Made by a program: the position numbers and the translations under genes. The notes beneath the pieces were generated by a model, which was not told the DNA's origin, did not search any database, and saw only the letters and a list, made by a program, of their open reading frames with translations. From an uncultured Saprospiraceae bacterium (GTDB taxonomy: Bacteria; Bacteroidota; Bacteroidia; Chitinophagales; Saprospiraceae): a stretch of 32,904 bases of DNA. This document shows, in pieces, positions 26,201 through 32,904 of this stretch. The stretch lies in the NCBI GenBank assembly GCA_937923485.1, contig CALDUE010000075.1:1-32904 (forward strand), given 5' to 3'. Numbering within the stretch: the first letter of the stretch is position 1; each line of letters starts with the position of its first letter.

Positions 26201-28187
26201 CATCAACAACTACCTAGATCCCGAAAAACTTCGAATAAGCGGAGATGTAGATGCCTATCTATCCGCGACCGACATCTATGCACAAGAGGGCATTTCTTTT
26301 ACTGCGAGTATCGACACCTTAACCGTTAATGAAGTCGATTGGGGTTCATTCCAAAATTTGGTCACCCTTGACAATAAAAACTCACCGCTAGGGGTCTACA
26401 CCACATTTAGTAGGCAAGGCCAACAAGCTGTCTTAGACGCGAGCGTAGCGCTTCAAGACGGGGTTGTAATTAATGGTCAAGAACGTAAAGCTCAATACTT
26501 CGATGCTTTTCTGACCAGCAATAATTTCGACATGTCTTTCATTAGTTATTTCGTTCCTGGAATCACTGACTTGAGAGGTAAATTAGGAGCAGATCTTCAT
26601 GTGTTTGGAACACCCGACAACATGACTCCCGACGGCGGCATCCTCATAGATGATTGCGCCTTGACGATCAACTATACCAAAACAAGATATTTCGTGGATT
26701 CTCAATACGTGAGTATCAACGACCGTATTCTCGATGCCACTAATCGCCAGATAAGAGATGTCGAAGGAAATATTGCAACACTACAAGGTGGCCTTCTTCA
26801 CGATAAGTTATTAAAATGGGATCTTGATCTTATCATTCGCACGGATAAATTACTTGTCACAGATACCAAAAAAGAAGATAATCCACTCTATTACGGTAAA
26901 GCTTATGCCGACGGTGAAATTGGCTTCTCTGGTCCATTCAACCAGACGAATCTTGACATAGATGCAAAGGCCTTAGCTGGTACAAAAATTATTTTTCCTG
27001 TCAGCGGATCAGGTGCCGAAGAAGACCTTCGCTTCATTCGCTTTGTTGATCCAAAAGCAGACACCCTCGTTGAAGTTGCCCGCTTTGTAAGAGGTATAAA
27101 CCTCGACATGGACATTGAGATTACCCCCGTTGCTGAATTGTTCATCGTGTTCGACGAGGCTGCTGGAGATATCCTTAGAGCCCAAGGATCGGGCAATGTA
27201 CAAATCGATGTTCTACGCACCGGTAGCTACACCATGTTTGGAAACTTCGAAGTAGATCGAGGAGAATATCTATTTACACTCCTGAATGTGGTCAATAAAC
27301 CCTTTACACTCGAAAAAGGAGGCACGATTAACTGGGAAGGAGATCCATTTGGAGCAACACTTGACTTGACTGCAAAGTATGATGGACTCTCTGTTGCTCC
27401 TGCTGGTCTGATTGCGGATTTCATCAATGGACGCCCACAACTTCAAAGCGTAGCAAACACCCGAACTGCAGTTGACCTTTTCCTTGAAATGACTGGAAAT
27501 CTTCAACGGCCCGATCTTGCGTTTGATATTCAAATGCCTGATCTTGATGGTGATATCCGAAACCTTGTAGACACTAAGCTTTCACTGATTCGACAAGACG
27601 AAAATGAACTAAATCGACAAGTATTTGGCTTAATTGTAATCGGTCAATTTTTACCAAGTTTTACTGATTTGCAAGCAACCTCAGTAGGTTTCAACACTAT
27701 TTCAGAACTGTTTAGTAATCAGTTTAGCTATCTACTCACTGAGCTTTTCACTTCGCTCGCAGGCTCTGATGGCGCACTAAGTGGTATCGATGTCGACATT
27801 AACCTTCAGAGCAATACATCGCTCAATAATGCCAACTTCGGATCGAATGATTTACAAACCAGTTTGCGTACTTTCTTCTTTGAGGATCGACTCGAAATTG
27901 GCTTAGGAGTTAGCATAGGTAGTGACGGCAGCCAAGGTGGCCAAGGCACGCTCACCGCTGGAAAATTTGAAGTGAGTTATGCGCTGAGTGATGACCGAAG
28001 GTTGAGGCTCAAGACTTTTGCAAGTACCAACGTAGACATTGGCAACCGCAATAGAAACAGAGCAGGTGTTGGCCTAAGCTGGCGCAGAGAATTCAATTCT
28101 TTCAGCGAACTTTTTGGTGAAGCGAAAAAGCAAAATCGTAGAAAAGAAGAGGGCCCAATAATCTTTAGAGACGCTGCGCGAGATTAA
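23295..28187 (+). CDS. tamB: TamB family translocation/assembly protein (DUF490)
   Basis: A 1,630-residue protein of the AsmA/TamB superfamily, a long beta-taco bridge from inner to outer membrane. It is implicated in outer-membrane protein assembly with TamA and in phospholipid transfer. The start is GTG at 23295. One transmembrane helix lies at about 34-54 (LRLILILLVVLLLCYFLIHV), followed by AAKQVSKSIAEQFDVDVKVG. The rest is repetitive beta-strand sequence ending in the DUF490 domain (GSYTMFGNFEVDRGEYLFTL, GGTINWEGDPFGATLDLTA, and NRQVFGLIVIGQFLPS). The length fits Bacteroidota members. It lies 81 bp after the amidase gene and ends 14 bp before convergent aroC. TamA is not in the window. 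An exact copy of the iterated 15-mer lies at 25533. Confidence 0.94.
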   Translation: MSTTPDQNPESIRDERGVGYWIGWVIGFTTRWTLRLILILLVVLLLCYFLIHVPAVQRFAAKQVSKSIAEQFDVDVKVGNIELEPFSSLRLNEVFIGDRQGDTLLLTDRLSVDLFRPVRSIWNREVYIEAVNLDGAELNLYKDSTASAGNYSFLLPYFRKGPDTGGGEQTQGLSLDLRELNLTRSRVNFADAYQGLQANGSLDTLEVLLDLLNLPSQKIEGNTVNIFGLAIDVTRTKPTAFHPSSNVVTVPLADTGSFQIEKPFLLPLNISLSDFQLARTSIKYLDKTKANPEGDFDPNNFFVTDLNVGMTNFLIGSDSLGLTLEEISFKEKSGFRLYNFSASELALTKSELLLKDLDLQTARSRFGDFLQIRLPENADWSSVLKQGRINANIKPSTIAVSELLTFVPKFKDNEFFKGRENEKLNITGLITGSADRLNARGLTLRLPDKSFLSADVSLRNISQPEELLLSLEIRELNTSVARLRALIPNLKLPTNFDKLGEIAFTGRFDGFVKDFVAYGDLRSELGRATIDTRFVNTDGLEKYSGEASLFDFDLGAWTGNNDWGKVTARADIRDGRGLSRETLRLDLIGSVDQVAYRGYTYRDIKANGNLSPEGFSGALDFKDEHADLTFEGRINLAEGAEQFDFSMDVRQLDLLPLKLVKELWSFEGKVYIKSNTLDLDNLEGIVSVEDFNVVNPKGYTYQIEKLTAEQIIAPDGSKRLSLNSPLALVDISGEYRLRTLPNSLQSAFAKTYPDLYARTKMDIPIPIDSLDTRISLEAKLTNVDSLLSAFNVPVSNINGSQLALTLDTKRQNLDLSLSSSAPKITGVTLENFGLDLRGQSGEAILDTKAQRISLGAFVFEQVDGYGEYADGDFRFGLKTDTTSNLLGNIILGGAVEIADTALTFRLDPSSYIDVSDERWVVQDGNRLIIGKNRLYAKDVQITSGERSITLETVGKRGIDVLMRKLNLDLINNYLDPEKLRISGDVDAYLSATDIYAQEGISFTASIDTLTVNEVDWGSFQNLVTLDNKNSPLGVYTTFSRQGQQAVLDASVALQDGVVINGQERKAQYFDAFLTSNNFDMSFISYFVPGITDLRGKLGADLHVFGTPDNMTPDGGILIDDCALTINYTKTRYFVDSQYVSINDRILDATNRQIRDVEGNIATLQGGLLHDKLLKWDLDLIIRTDKLLVTDTKKEDNPLYYGKAYADGEIGFSGPFNQTNLDIDAKALAGTKIIFPVSGSGAEEDLRFIRFVDPKADTLVEVARFVRGINLDMDIEITPVAELFIVFDEAAGDILRAQGSGNVQIDVLRTGSYTMFGNFEVDRGEYLFTLLNVVNKPFTLEKGGTINWEGDPFGATLDLTAKYDGLSVAPAGLIADFINGRPQLQSVANTRTAVDLFLEMTGNLQRPDLAFDIQMPDLDGDIRNLVDTKLSLIRQDENELNRQVFGLIVIGQFLPSFTDLQATSVGFNTISELFSNQFSYLLTELFTSLAGSDGALSGIDVDINLQSNTSLNNANFGSNDLQTSLRTFFFEDRLEIGLGVSIGSDGSQGGQGTLTAGKFEVSYALSDDRRLRLKTFASTNVDIGNRNRNRAGVGLSWRREFNSFSELFGEAKKQNRRKEEGPIIFRDAARD
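25533..25547 (+). repeat. Iterated 15-mer motif, exact copy in tamB
   Basis: GCTTTCGCCAAAACC on plus, in the sense of tamB, coding AFAKT in a variable stretch (QSAFAKTYPDL) with no family constraint that I know of. Confidence 0.9.
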
Positions 28188-28201
28188 TTGTCAAATTCAG
28201 A

Positions 28202-29281
28202 TTACACCTTACTTGATCGGTGTCGCAACATAAAGTCAGCCAAGACTAAGGCTGCCATCGCTTCTACAATAGGAACCGCGCGAGGCAAAACACAAGGATC
28301 GTGTCGTCCCTTTCCTTCTACAGTGACTGGATTACCGTCTGCATCAATCGAGTCTTGATCTTGCATAATCGTCGCCACGGGCTTGAATGCTGCACGAAAT
28401 TCTATTGGCATTCCATTAGAAATCCCACCTTGAATACCACCACTCTTGTTCGTCTTCGTTCGCACTTTACCTTCCACGGTTTCAAATGCATCGTTGTGTT
28501 CTGATCCGAGCATGTGTGTACCAGCAAATCCACTTCCGTATTCAAATCCTTGACAGGCATTTATCGAAAGCATCGCCTTGCCGAGTTCTGCATGAAGTTT
28601 GTCAAAAGCGGGCTCACCCCATCCTGCGGGGACACCCGTTACTCGACAACCTACAGTTCCTCCTATGGTATCGCCTGCCTTGCGGACTTCGCGTATACGC
28701 GTTTCCATAAGCTCGGCAATTTCTTTTGTGGCAGCGCGAACTGGATTAGATTCTATCGTCTCTGCTGATAGTTCTTTAGGCCAAGTACTTAACGTAATGT
28801 CTCCAACACGCTCTACAAAACCTTGCACGTGCACACCTGCGGTAGCTAAGAGGGTTTTGGCGAAAGCTGCAGCAGCGACACGGGAAGCCGTCTCTCTAGC
28901 CGAACTTCGACCACCTCCTCGGTAATCACGATGCCCATACTTCGCGTCGTAGGTATAGTCTGCATGACTTGGACGATACTGTGTAGCGATGTGACTATAA
29001 TCCTTGCTCTTTTGATTTGTATTTCGAATGACGATCGAAATCGGCGTACCCGTCGTTTTGCCTTCAAAAAGACCCGATAAAATTTCTGCAGTATCAGGTT
29101 CTTTGCGTTGCGTGACGAGGGCGCTCTGGCCAGGACGACGACGTGCTAATTCCGCTTGTAGAAAAGTGGGATCAAATTCAAGCCCAGCAGGACAGCCATC
29201 AATTATTACCCCGATCGCAGGTCCATGGCTTTCGCCAAAGGTCGTAATTCGAAAAAGCTGACCGTAGGTATTACCAGCCAT
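28202..29281 (-). CDS. aroC: Chorismate synthase
   Basis: AroC catalyses the last step of the shikimate pathway, 5-enolpyruvylshikimate-3-phosphate to chorismate, using reduced FMN. From the ATG at 29281 the protein has 359 residues and starts with the family pattern [18 protein letters not shown]. Other signatures are the [17 protein letters not shown] loop, the [19 protein letters not shown] motif, [37 protein letters not shown] and [21 protein letters not shown]. The frame extends upstream to a TTG at 29344, which I reject. The lipoprotein gene is 110 bp upstream on the same strand. An exact motif copy lies at 28853. Confidence 0.96.
   Translation of the reverse strand: MAGNTYGQLFRITTFGESHGPAIGVIIDGCPAGLEFDPTFLQAELARRRPGQSALVTQRKEPDTAEILSGLFEGKTTGTPISIVIRNTNQKSKDYSHIATQYRPSHADYTYDAKYGHRDYRGGGRSSARETASRVAAAAFAKTLLATAGVHVQGFVERVGDITLSTWPKELSAETIESNPVRAATKEIAELMETRIREVRKAGDTIGGTVGCRVTGVPAGWGEPAFDKLHAELGKAMLSINACQGFEYGSGFAGTHMLGSEHNDAFETVEGKVRTKTNKSGGIQGGISNGMPIEFRAAFKPVATIMQDQDSIDADGNPVTVEGKGRHDPCVLPRAVPIVEAMAALVLADFMLRHRSSKV
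28853..28867 (-). repeat. Iterated 15-mer motif, exact copy in aroC
   Basis: GGTTTTGGCGAAAGC on plus; GCTTTCGCCAAAACC in the sense of aroC, coding AFAKT in [13 protein letters not shown]. Confidence 0.9.
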
Positions 29282-29391
29282 ATGAGGAGGTGTTTTGAAA
29301 GACTTAAATTGCAAGCCGAGATAGTCCGACCGTTCAGAGATCAACTGAACTAACAGCTAGGCACAATATGAAACTTATAGCCCAGACTATT

Positions 29392-30066
29392 TTACTCAAT
29401 TAACTGCCAACCTGAAGCATTGCCCGCAATATCTACCTCGATGAGCATAAAGCGCAAGCCTACTTCTCGATCATGAACAAAGGTAAATCCAGGTAAACCA
29501 TTTTGCCGACCATCATGCTTGAGGTTTGCCACTAATACTTCATCACTTCCCCCGAGGCTATAGGTACGGTCAACAGGTAAATACGGTGTTTGTACACGCA
29601 ATCCCTCAAGTGTTGCTGCTTCACTCGATGAGCTTTGATACGAAAGCGAATGATTCTGTTCTGCCAAGGATGGGAAAAGTCTTGTTTCAAGACGTCCAGT
29701 TTCCATCGTTTCTATTGAGAGTGAAGTTGGTTTTGGCGAAAGCCGATAATGGAAGGCATGACCAGGAAAAGCAACTGCTGAGGCCCCAAATTGAGAAGCA
29801 CTACCCTCACTAAGTCGTTCTTCGACCTCGATATACGTCGAATTGACTGCGGTTACTTCAAGAAGTAAGGTGTCACGAAATGTTGTAGGAATAGTGTCTC
29901 CAGCAGAGAGCTGAATACGCTCGAAGCGTGCCACTTGGCCGGTTTGAGGATCGGACATCGAGAAGGCTGGCGCCGACGCGTGTAGTCCATCCAAGGAGTC
30001 CTGATCTTTGTTGCACGCAAAGAGCGTTAGCAATGCCAGGACACCCAAGAGTCGGGTGTTTTTCAT
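29392..30066 (-). CDS. Predicted lipoprotein of unknown function
   Basis: A 224-residue protein with a typical lipoprotein signal: MKNTRLLGVLALLTLFAC, lipobox LFAC, acylated Cys18, then NKDQDSLDG. The mature part is beta-rich and Ser/Thr/Glu-rich, with no domain I recognise. The phrase GTIPTTF.DTLLLEVTAVNSTYIEVEERL suggests a small beta-sandwich. It is probably anchored in the outer membrane facing the periplasm or surface. It is divergent from mutS2 (92 bp between starts) and upstream of aroC. An exact motif copy is read here in a different frame (LSPKP). Confidence 0.8.
   Translation of the reverse strand: MKNTRLLGVLALLTLFACNKDQDSLDGLHASAPAFSMSDPQTGQVARFERIQLSAGDTIPTTFRDTLLLEVTAVNSTYIEVEERLSEGSASQFGASAVAFPGHAFHYRLSPKPTSLSIETMETGRLETRLFPSLAEQNHSLSYQSSSSEAATLEGLRVQTPYLPVDRTYSLGGSDEVLVANLKHDGRQNGLPGFTFVHDREVGLRFMLIEVDIAGNASGWQLIE
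29729..29743 (-). repeat. Iterated 15-mer motif, exact copy in the lipoprotein gene
   Basis: GGTTTTGGCGAAAGC on plus; in gene sense it codes LSPKP (RLSPKPT), a different frame from the AFAKT copies. The conserved unit is therefore DNA or RNA, not protein. Confidence 0.9.
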
Positions 30067-30158
30067 AGTGTGTTGTGTTCATAGCTAACGTCGACTTACG
30101 TCGGGATGCAAAAGTGAATAGGCAAGGACCGTGCGAGATTTTTCAGGCCTTCTAAAAC

Positions 30159-32597
30159 ATGGGGCGCAGCTACATGTTAGCTTTGTCCAAGCTTATGAAA
30201 GTGATAACCAGCCTCCCCGAGGATTTTCTTGAAAAAGTAGAGTTCGATCGCATCGTTGCGCTACAAGCTGCAGAGACTTTAGGGCCTGGTGGACTGCACC
30301 TTATCAACAATCCAGTGATCAGCACAGATGCTGCATGGGTGGAAGACCGTCTAACATTGGCTTTCGAGGAATTGAAGAGCGTTGCTGCTGGAGAAAGCAC
30401 CCCGCTAAGAAACTACGAGGACCTCTCAGAAGCCTTCAAAATGCTCACGCTTGAAGGCTACACCATGTCGCTAGAAGAGCTGGTGCAGATCAATATTTTG
30501 CTTCGTGATTTATTGGCGATTGACAACCACTTCAGGAATGAAGAGCGCGCCGAGCGCTACCCTCGCCTACTAGAAGAAATTCGTAAAGTCCCGCCAGCAC
30601 CGCACCTAAACGCGGCCATCGATCAGATCATTGATGACAAGGGAGAGATTCGTCCAGATGCAAGTCCGGAACTTGCTCAAATCCGCCGTCAGAAGCAGTC
30701 GATTCAGCGAGAAATCGACAATAAATTTCGCGGTGTCGTACAGAAATACAGAGAACGCGACCTACTAGCAGATACCGTAGAAAGCTATCGAAACGGGCGT
30801 CGTGTCTTGACTGTGGCTGTTGCGAACAAGCGCAAGATTCGTGGAATTATTCATGACTTGAGCGCAACTGGACAGACGGCTTACATCGAGCCTGAAGAGG
30901 TGATTTCTCTCAATAATGATCTCTTTGATCTCAACAACGAGGAGCGTCGCGAGATCATGCGATTGCTAAAGGCCTTAAGCGCTACTCTTCGACCCGAGCT
31001 TGAATTACTCGAAGCGTTTGATCGACAGCGGGCGAGTCTCGATGCCCTGCGTGCACAGGCGGTCATTGCCCGTCGTTTGCTAGCCAACAAGCCTCAAATC
31101 CAAGCAGGTCCTCACCTAGAAATGTTTGAGGCGAGGCATCCTTTGCTTTATCTAAAATTTAAAGAAGAAGGCCGCAAAGTGGTTCCTTTCACCTTGAAGC
31201 TCAACGCGCCAAACAGACTCCTTCTCCTTAGTGGACCAAATGCGGGTGGAAAGTCCATCATGCTCAAAGGTGCTGGACTATTGCAGATTATGGTGCAAGC
31301 TGGAATGCTTGTCCCCTGCGGAGAGGACAGCGTATTTGGGATGTTTGAAAACTTTTGCGCAGACATTGGAGATCAACAGTCGCTCGATGACGATTTAAGT
31401 ACCTACTCAAGTCACCTACGCAACATGCGTCAATTCCTAGAGGTAGCGAATAGCAATACCTTTTTAGTCATCGACGAATTCGGTTCGGGTACCGATCCTA
31501 AGCTTGGAGGTGCAGTTGCTGAAAGCATACTTCGAGAACTTAATCGCAAAAAGGTTTGGGGAGTCATCACTACGCACTACGGCAATTTGAAAGCCTTCGT
31601 TTATAAGCAAAAAGGTATCGTGAATGGTGCCATGGTTTTCGATGTGGATACACTCGACCCCACCTACGAGATGCGGGTTGGCAAGCCTGGTTCTAGCTAT
31701 GCTTTTGAGGTGGCTACAAAGGCTGGGCTTTCGCCAAAACTCCTTGACTATGCTCGCGGTCGAGTGAAAGGAAATGAGCATGAAGTCGATAAACTGCTGC
31801 TCGACCTCGAACGTGAAAAAGCTCGTGCGGAGGATGCTGCTAACCTACTCGAACAAGAAAAAGCCAAGTTTGATAAGCTGTCCAAGACTTACACGCGGAT
31901 GCAGCGTGATTTGGAGGTTCAGCGAAAAACATTCAAACTTGAAACGCAAGAGCGTTCGCTACAAGCGGAAGCCAGACAGCAAAAAGAACTTGAACGCATC
32001 GTCCGCGACCTTCGTGAATCCGAAAGTGTAGACGACGCGAAGAAAGTGGTCAAAGCCACGAAAGTGAGTCGGAAGAAGCGCGAAAAAGTCGTTGCCGAAT
32101 TGAAAGAAGAACTCAACGAAGTCAGCGCAAAAACAACAGCGTCCGTACTCGACCGACCGATACAAGAGGGAGATCACGTTCGTCTCATAAGAGGAGGAGC
32201 AACAGGAGAGATCGTCAAGTTGGAACGTGGCAAAGCGACCGTTCAAATGGGTGAACTGCGCATAACCGCCAATTTGAAAGATTTAGAGGCCGTTAGAAAA
32301 CCAGTCGAGATCAATAGAACGATTGGTATAAAGAGGGACCTCAAAACACAAGATGGTGGTTTCAAAAATGAGATCGACGTGCGTGGTTTCCGTCGAGAAG
32401 AAGTGCTTGACCTGGTACAAGACTTCATCGATCGTGGAATGATTGAAAACGTGAAGACGCTGAAGATTCTACACGGAAAGGGGAACGGAACCCTTCGAAA
32501 TGCCGTCCGCGAAAAGCTGCGTGAGTATAAAAATGTGAAGGCATCACATCCGAGTCCAAATCAGGGTGGCGACGGGGTGACGATTGTTGATTTATAA
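30159..32597 (+). CDS. mutS2: Endonuclease MutS2
   Basis: MutS2 is a DNA or ribosome-associated ATPase with a C-terminal Smr nuclease. By family knowledge it restrains recombination or splits collided ribosomes. Its 812 residues show the MutS core (RGVVQKYRERDLLADT, GIIHDLSATGQTAYIEP), Walker A SGPNAGGKSIMLKG, Walker B LVIDEFGSGTDPKLGG and the TTHYGNLKAF switch. A long charged coiled coil follows (about 540-660), then the Smr domain with EIDVRGFRREEVLDLV and LHGKGNGTLRNAVREKL. The first ATG is 30159; an ATG at 30198 (MKVITSLPEDFLEKVEFDRIV) fits the family N-terminus slightly better. A 14-base motif copy lies at 31727. Confidence 0.94.
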   Translation: MGRSYMLALSKLMKVITSLPEDFLEKVEFDRIVALQAAETLGPGGLHLINNPVISTDAAWVEDRLTLAFEELKSVAAGESTPLRNYEDLSEAFKMLTLEGYTMSLEELVQINILLRDLLAIDNHFRNEERAERYPRLLEEIRKVPPAPHLNAAIDQIIDDKGEIRPDASPELAQIRRQKQSIQREIDNKFRGVVQKYRERDLLADTVESYRNGRRVLTVAVANKRKIRGIIHDLSATGQTAYIEPEEVISLNNDLFDLNNEERREIMRLLKALSATLRPELELLEAFDRQRASLDALRAQAVIARRLLANKPQIQAGPHLEMFEARHPLLYLKFKEEGRKVVPFTLKLNAPNRLLLLSGPNAGGKSIMLKGAGLLQIMVQAGMLVPCGEDSVFGMFENFCADIGDQQSLDDDLSTYSSHLRNMRQFLEVANSNTFLVIDEFGSGTDPKLGGAVAESILRELNRKKVWGVITTHYGNLKAFVYKQKGIVNGAMVFDVDTLDPTYEMRVGKPGSSYAFEVATKAGLSPKLLDYARGRVKGNEHEVDKLLLDLEREKARAEDAANLLEQEKAKFDKLSKTYTRMQRDLEVQRKTFKLETQERSLQAEARQQKELERIVRDLRESESVDDAKKVVKATKVSRKKREKVVAELKEELNEVSAKTTASVLDRPIQEGDHVRLIRGGATGEIVKLERGKATVQMGELRITANLKDLEAVRKPVEINRTIGIKRDLKTQDGGFKNEIDVRGFRREEVLDLVQDFIDRGMIENVKTLKILHGKGNGTLRNAVREKLREYKNVKASHPSPNQGGDGVTIVDL
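31727..31740 (+). repeat. Iterated 15-mer motif, 14-base copy in mutS2
   Basis: GCTTTCGCCAAAAC on plus, in the sense of mutS2, coding LSPK in AGLSPKLLDY. The last base is T instead of C. Confidence 0.8.
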
Positions 32598-32631
32598 GGG
32601 CTTGATATCTTGCTAAACTGGTGGTTGATTC

Positions 32632-32790
32632 GAGGTTCAGCACTATTTGCTCGCAAAGCTCGCAAAAAGTGGTTCAAGGTTCTCCTTTTAGAGATGCTTG
32701 CAGCCGCGAAATCGACTCCATCACTACAGGATGAACCTTGAACCTTCAAATGCGAGCAACGCGAGTATTTGGTGCTGAAGCCTGAACCTC
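32632..32790. repeat. Imperfect long inverted repeat between mutS2 and ndk
   Basis: Arms at 32632-32682 and 32733-32790 pair over about 50 bases. A perfect 12-bp inner core (GGTTCAAGGTTC / GAACCTTGAACC) and outer GAGGTTCA / TGAACCTC ends are visible. The left arm holds two tandem copies of GCTCGCAAA (32649-32666). The central 50 bases (32683-32732) are unrelated. There is no gene inside. The layout resembles a REP/BIME-type or MITE-like intergenic element. Confidence 0.65.
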
Positions 32791-32822
32791 TAATTCATAT
32801 TTGCTTCGCAAATTTGAATTAG
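32790..32822 (-). terminator. Hairpin at the 3' end of ndk
   Basis: A 15-bp stem with one mismatch (CTAATTCATATTTGC / GCAAATTTGAATTAG) and a TTC loop overlaps the ndk stop codon. It abuts the larger inverted repeat. It has no strong T-run, so it may act as a 3' stabilising stem or as a bidirectional terminator between the convergent mutS2 and ndk genes. Confidence 0.5.
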
Positions 32823-32904
32823 ATCATGTCTCGAGAAGCAAAATGGAAGCTCGCCTCCAACGCTGCATTCTCGTCTGAATCAGAACCGTGAACTGCATTT
32901 TCGC
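32819..32904 (-). CDS. ndk: Nucleoside diphosphate kinase, C-terminal part
   Basis: The minus-strand frame ending at TAA (32819-32821) reads ENAVHGSDSDENAALEAS then FHFASRDMI. This is the C-terminal catalytic segment of nucleoside diphosphate kinase, with the phospho-accepting His in NAVHGSDS. The rest of the gene lies outside the right edge. Ndk exchanges the terminal phosphate between nucleoside di- and triphosphates. The segment is short but the motif is diagnostic. Confidence 0.88.
   Translation of the reverse strand, partial: ENAVHGSDSDENAALEASFHFASRDMI

Noticed and set aside
29228-29240. Apparent extra copy of the iterated motif (GCTTTCGCCAAAG) in aroC
   Set aside because: It is antisense to the other copies, matches only 12 bases, and is explained by the conserved FGESHG motif of chorismate synthase.
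30178-30185. TAGCTTTG as a -7 element for mutS2
   Set aside because: It matches TAnnTTTG but no -33 TTTG is found upstream, and it would exclude the ATG at 30159. It remains only a weak possibility.
1-32904. CRISPR arrays, tRNA or rRNA genes, insertion sequences, prophage or defence systems
   Set aside because: No spaced direct-repeat array, cloverleaf, rRNA segment, transposase or integrase motif, or known defence domain was seen on either strand.

Overview
The window reads as a chromosomal segment of a member of the Bacteroidota, probably an aquatic lineage near the Flavobacteriales or Saprospirales. The evidence is phylum-typical families (DUF6495, DUF3822, a CcmC with a periplasmic insert, a roughly 1,600-residue TamB, a giant secreted protein with HYR-like repeats), starts without Shine-Dalgarno sequences, and moderate GC. 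No species can be named from the sequence. I saw no tRNA, rRNA, insertion sequence, CRISPR array, prophage or defence cassette.

Region 1 (1-5211, minus) is the 5' part of a giant exported protein that runs off the left edge. It has a signal peptide, two Asn/Asp-rich calcium-type motifs, an SdrD/Cna-B-like domain, a parallel beta-helix, a PKD-like domain, and at least eight HYR-like repeats of about 78 residues with a 939-bp higher-order period. A 791-bp leader (5212-6002) carries a pair of 28-bp direct repeats and the terminator of the next gene. Region 2 (6003-8155, minus) holds a CysM-type cysteine synthase and a TerC-family membrane protein. Region 3 (8227-9477, plus) holds a DUF6495 protein and an alpha/beta hydrolase.

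Region 4 (9474-13313, minus) is a housekeeping run: a small anchored protein, DUF3822, rsmD and holA. It is interrupted by one plus-strand membrane-protein gene at 11224-11919. Region 5 (13404-16724) holds tsaD (plus), then on the minus strand a DUF697-SHOCT protein, an FAD oxidoreductase and a MmcQ/YjbR protein. Region 6 is an orphan membrane histidine kinase (plus), convergent with a ccmB-ccmC-ccmD-glutamate dehydrogenase run (18311-21900, minus). Region 7 (21954-28187, plus) is a cell-envelope pair: a LysM-like/Amidase_3 hydrolase and TamB. Region 8 holds aroC and a lipoprotein (minus), mutS2 (plus), an intergenic inverted-repeat element, and the 3' end of ndk (minus) at the right edge.

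The most unusual signal is not a gene. A 15-mer, GCTTTCGCCAAAACC (reverse complement GGTTTTGGCGAAAGC), occurs exactly six times. Two more copies match 14 bases and one copy has a single mismatch. The copies are scattered over unrelated genes and two intergenic gaps, and every one lies in the same orientation relative to transcription. By chance about 0.00006 exact copies would be expected in a window of this length. It behaves like a genome-wide iterated signal, such as an uptake-sequence-like, recombination or RNA-level element.
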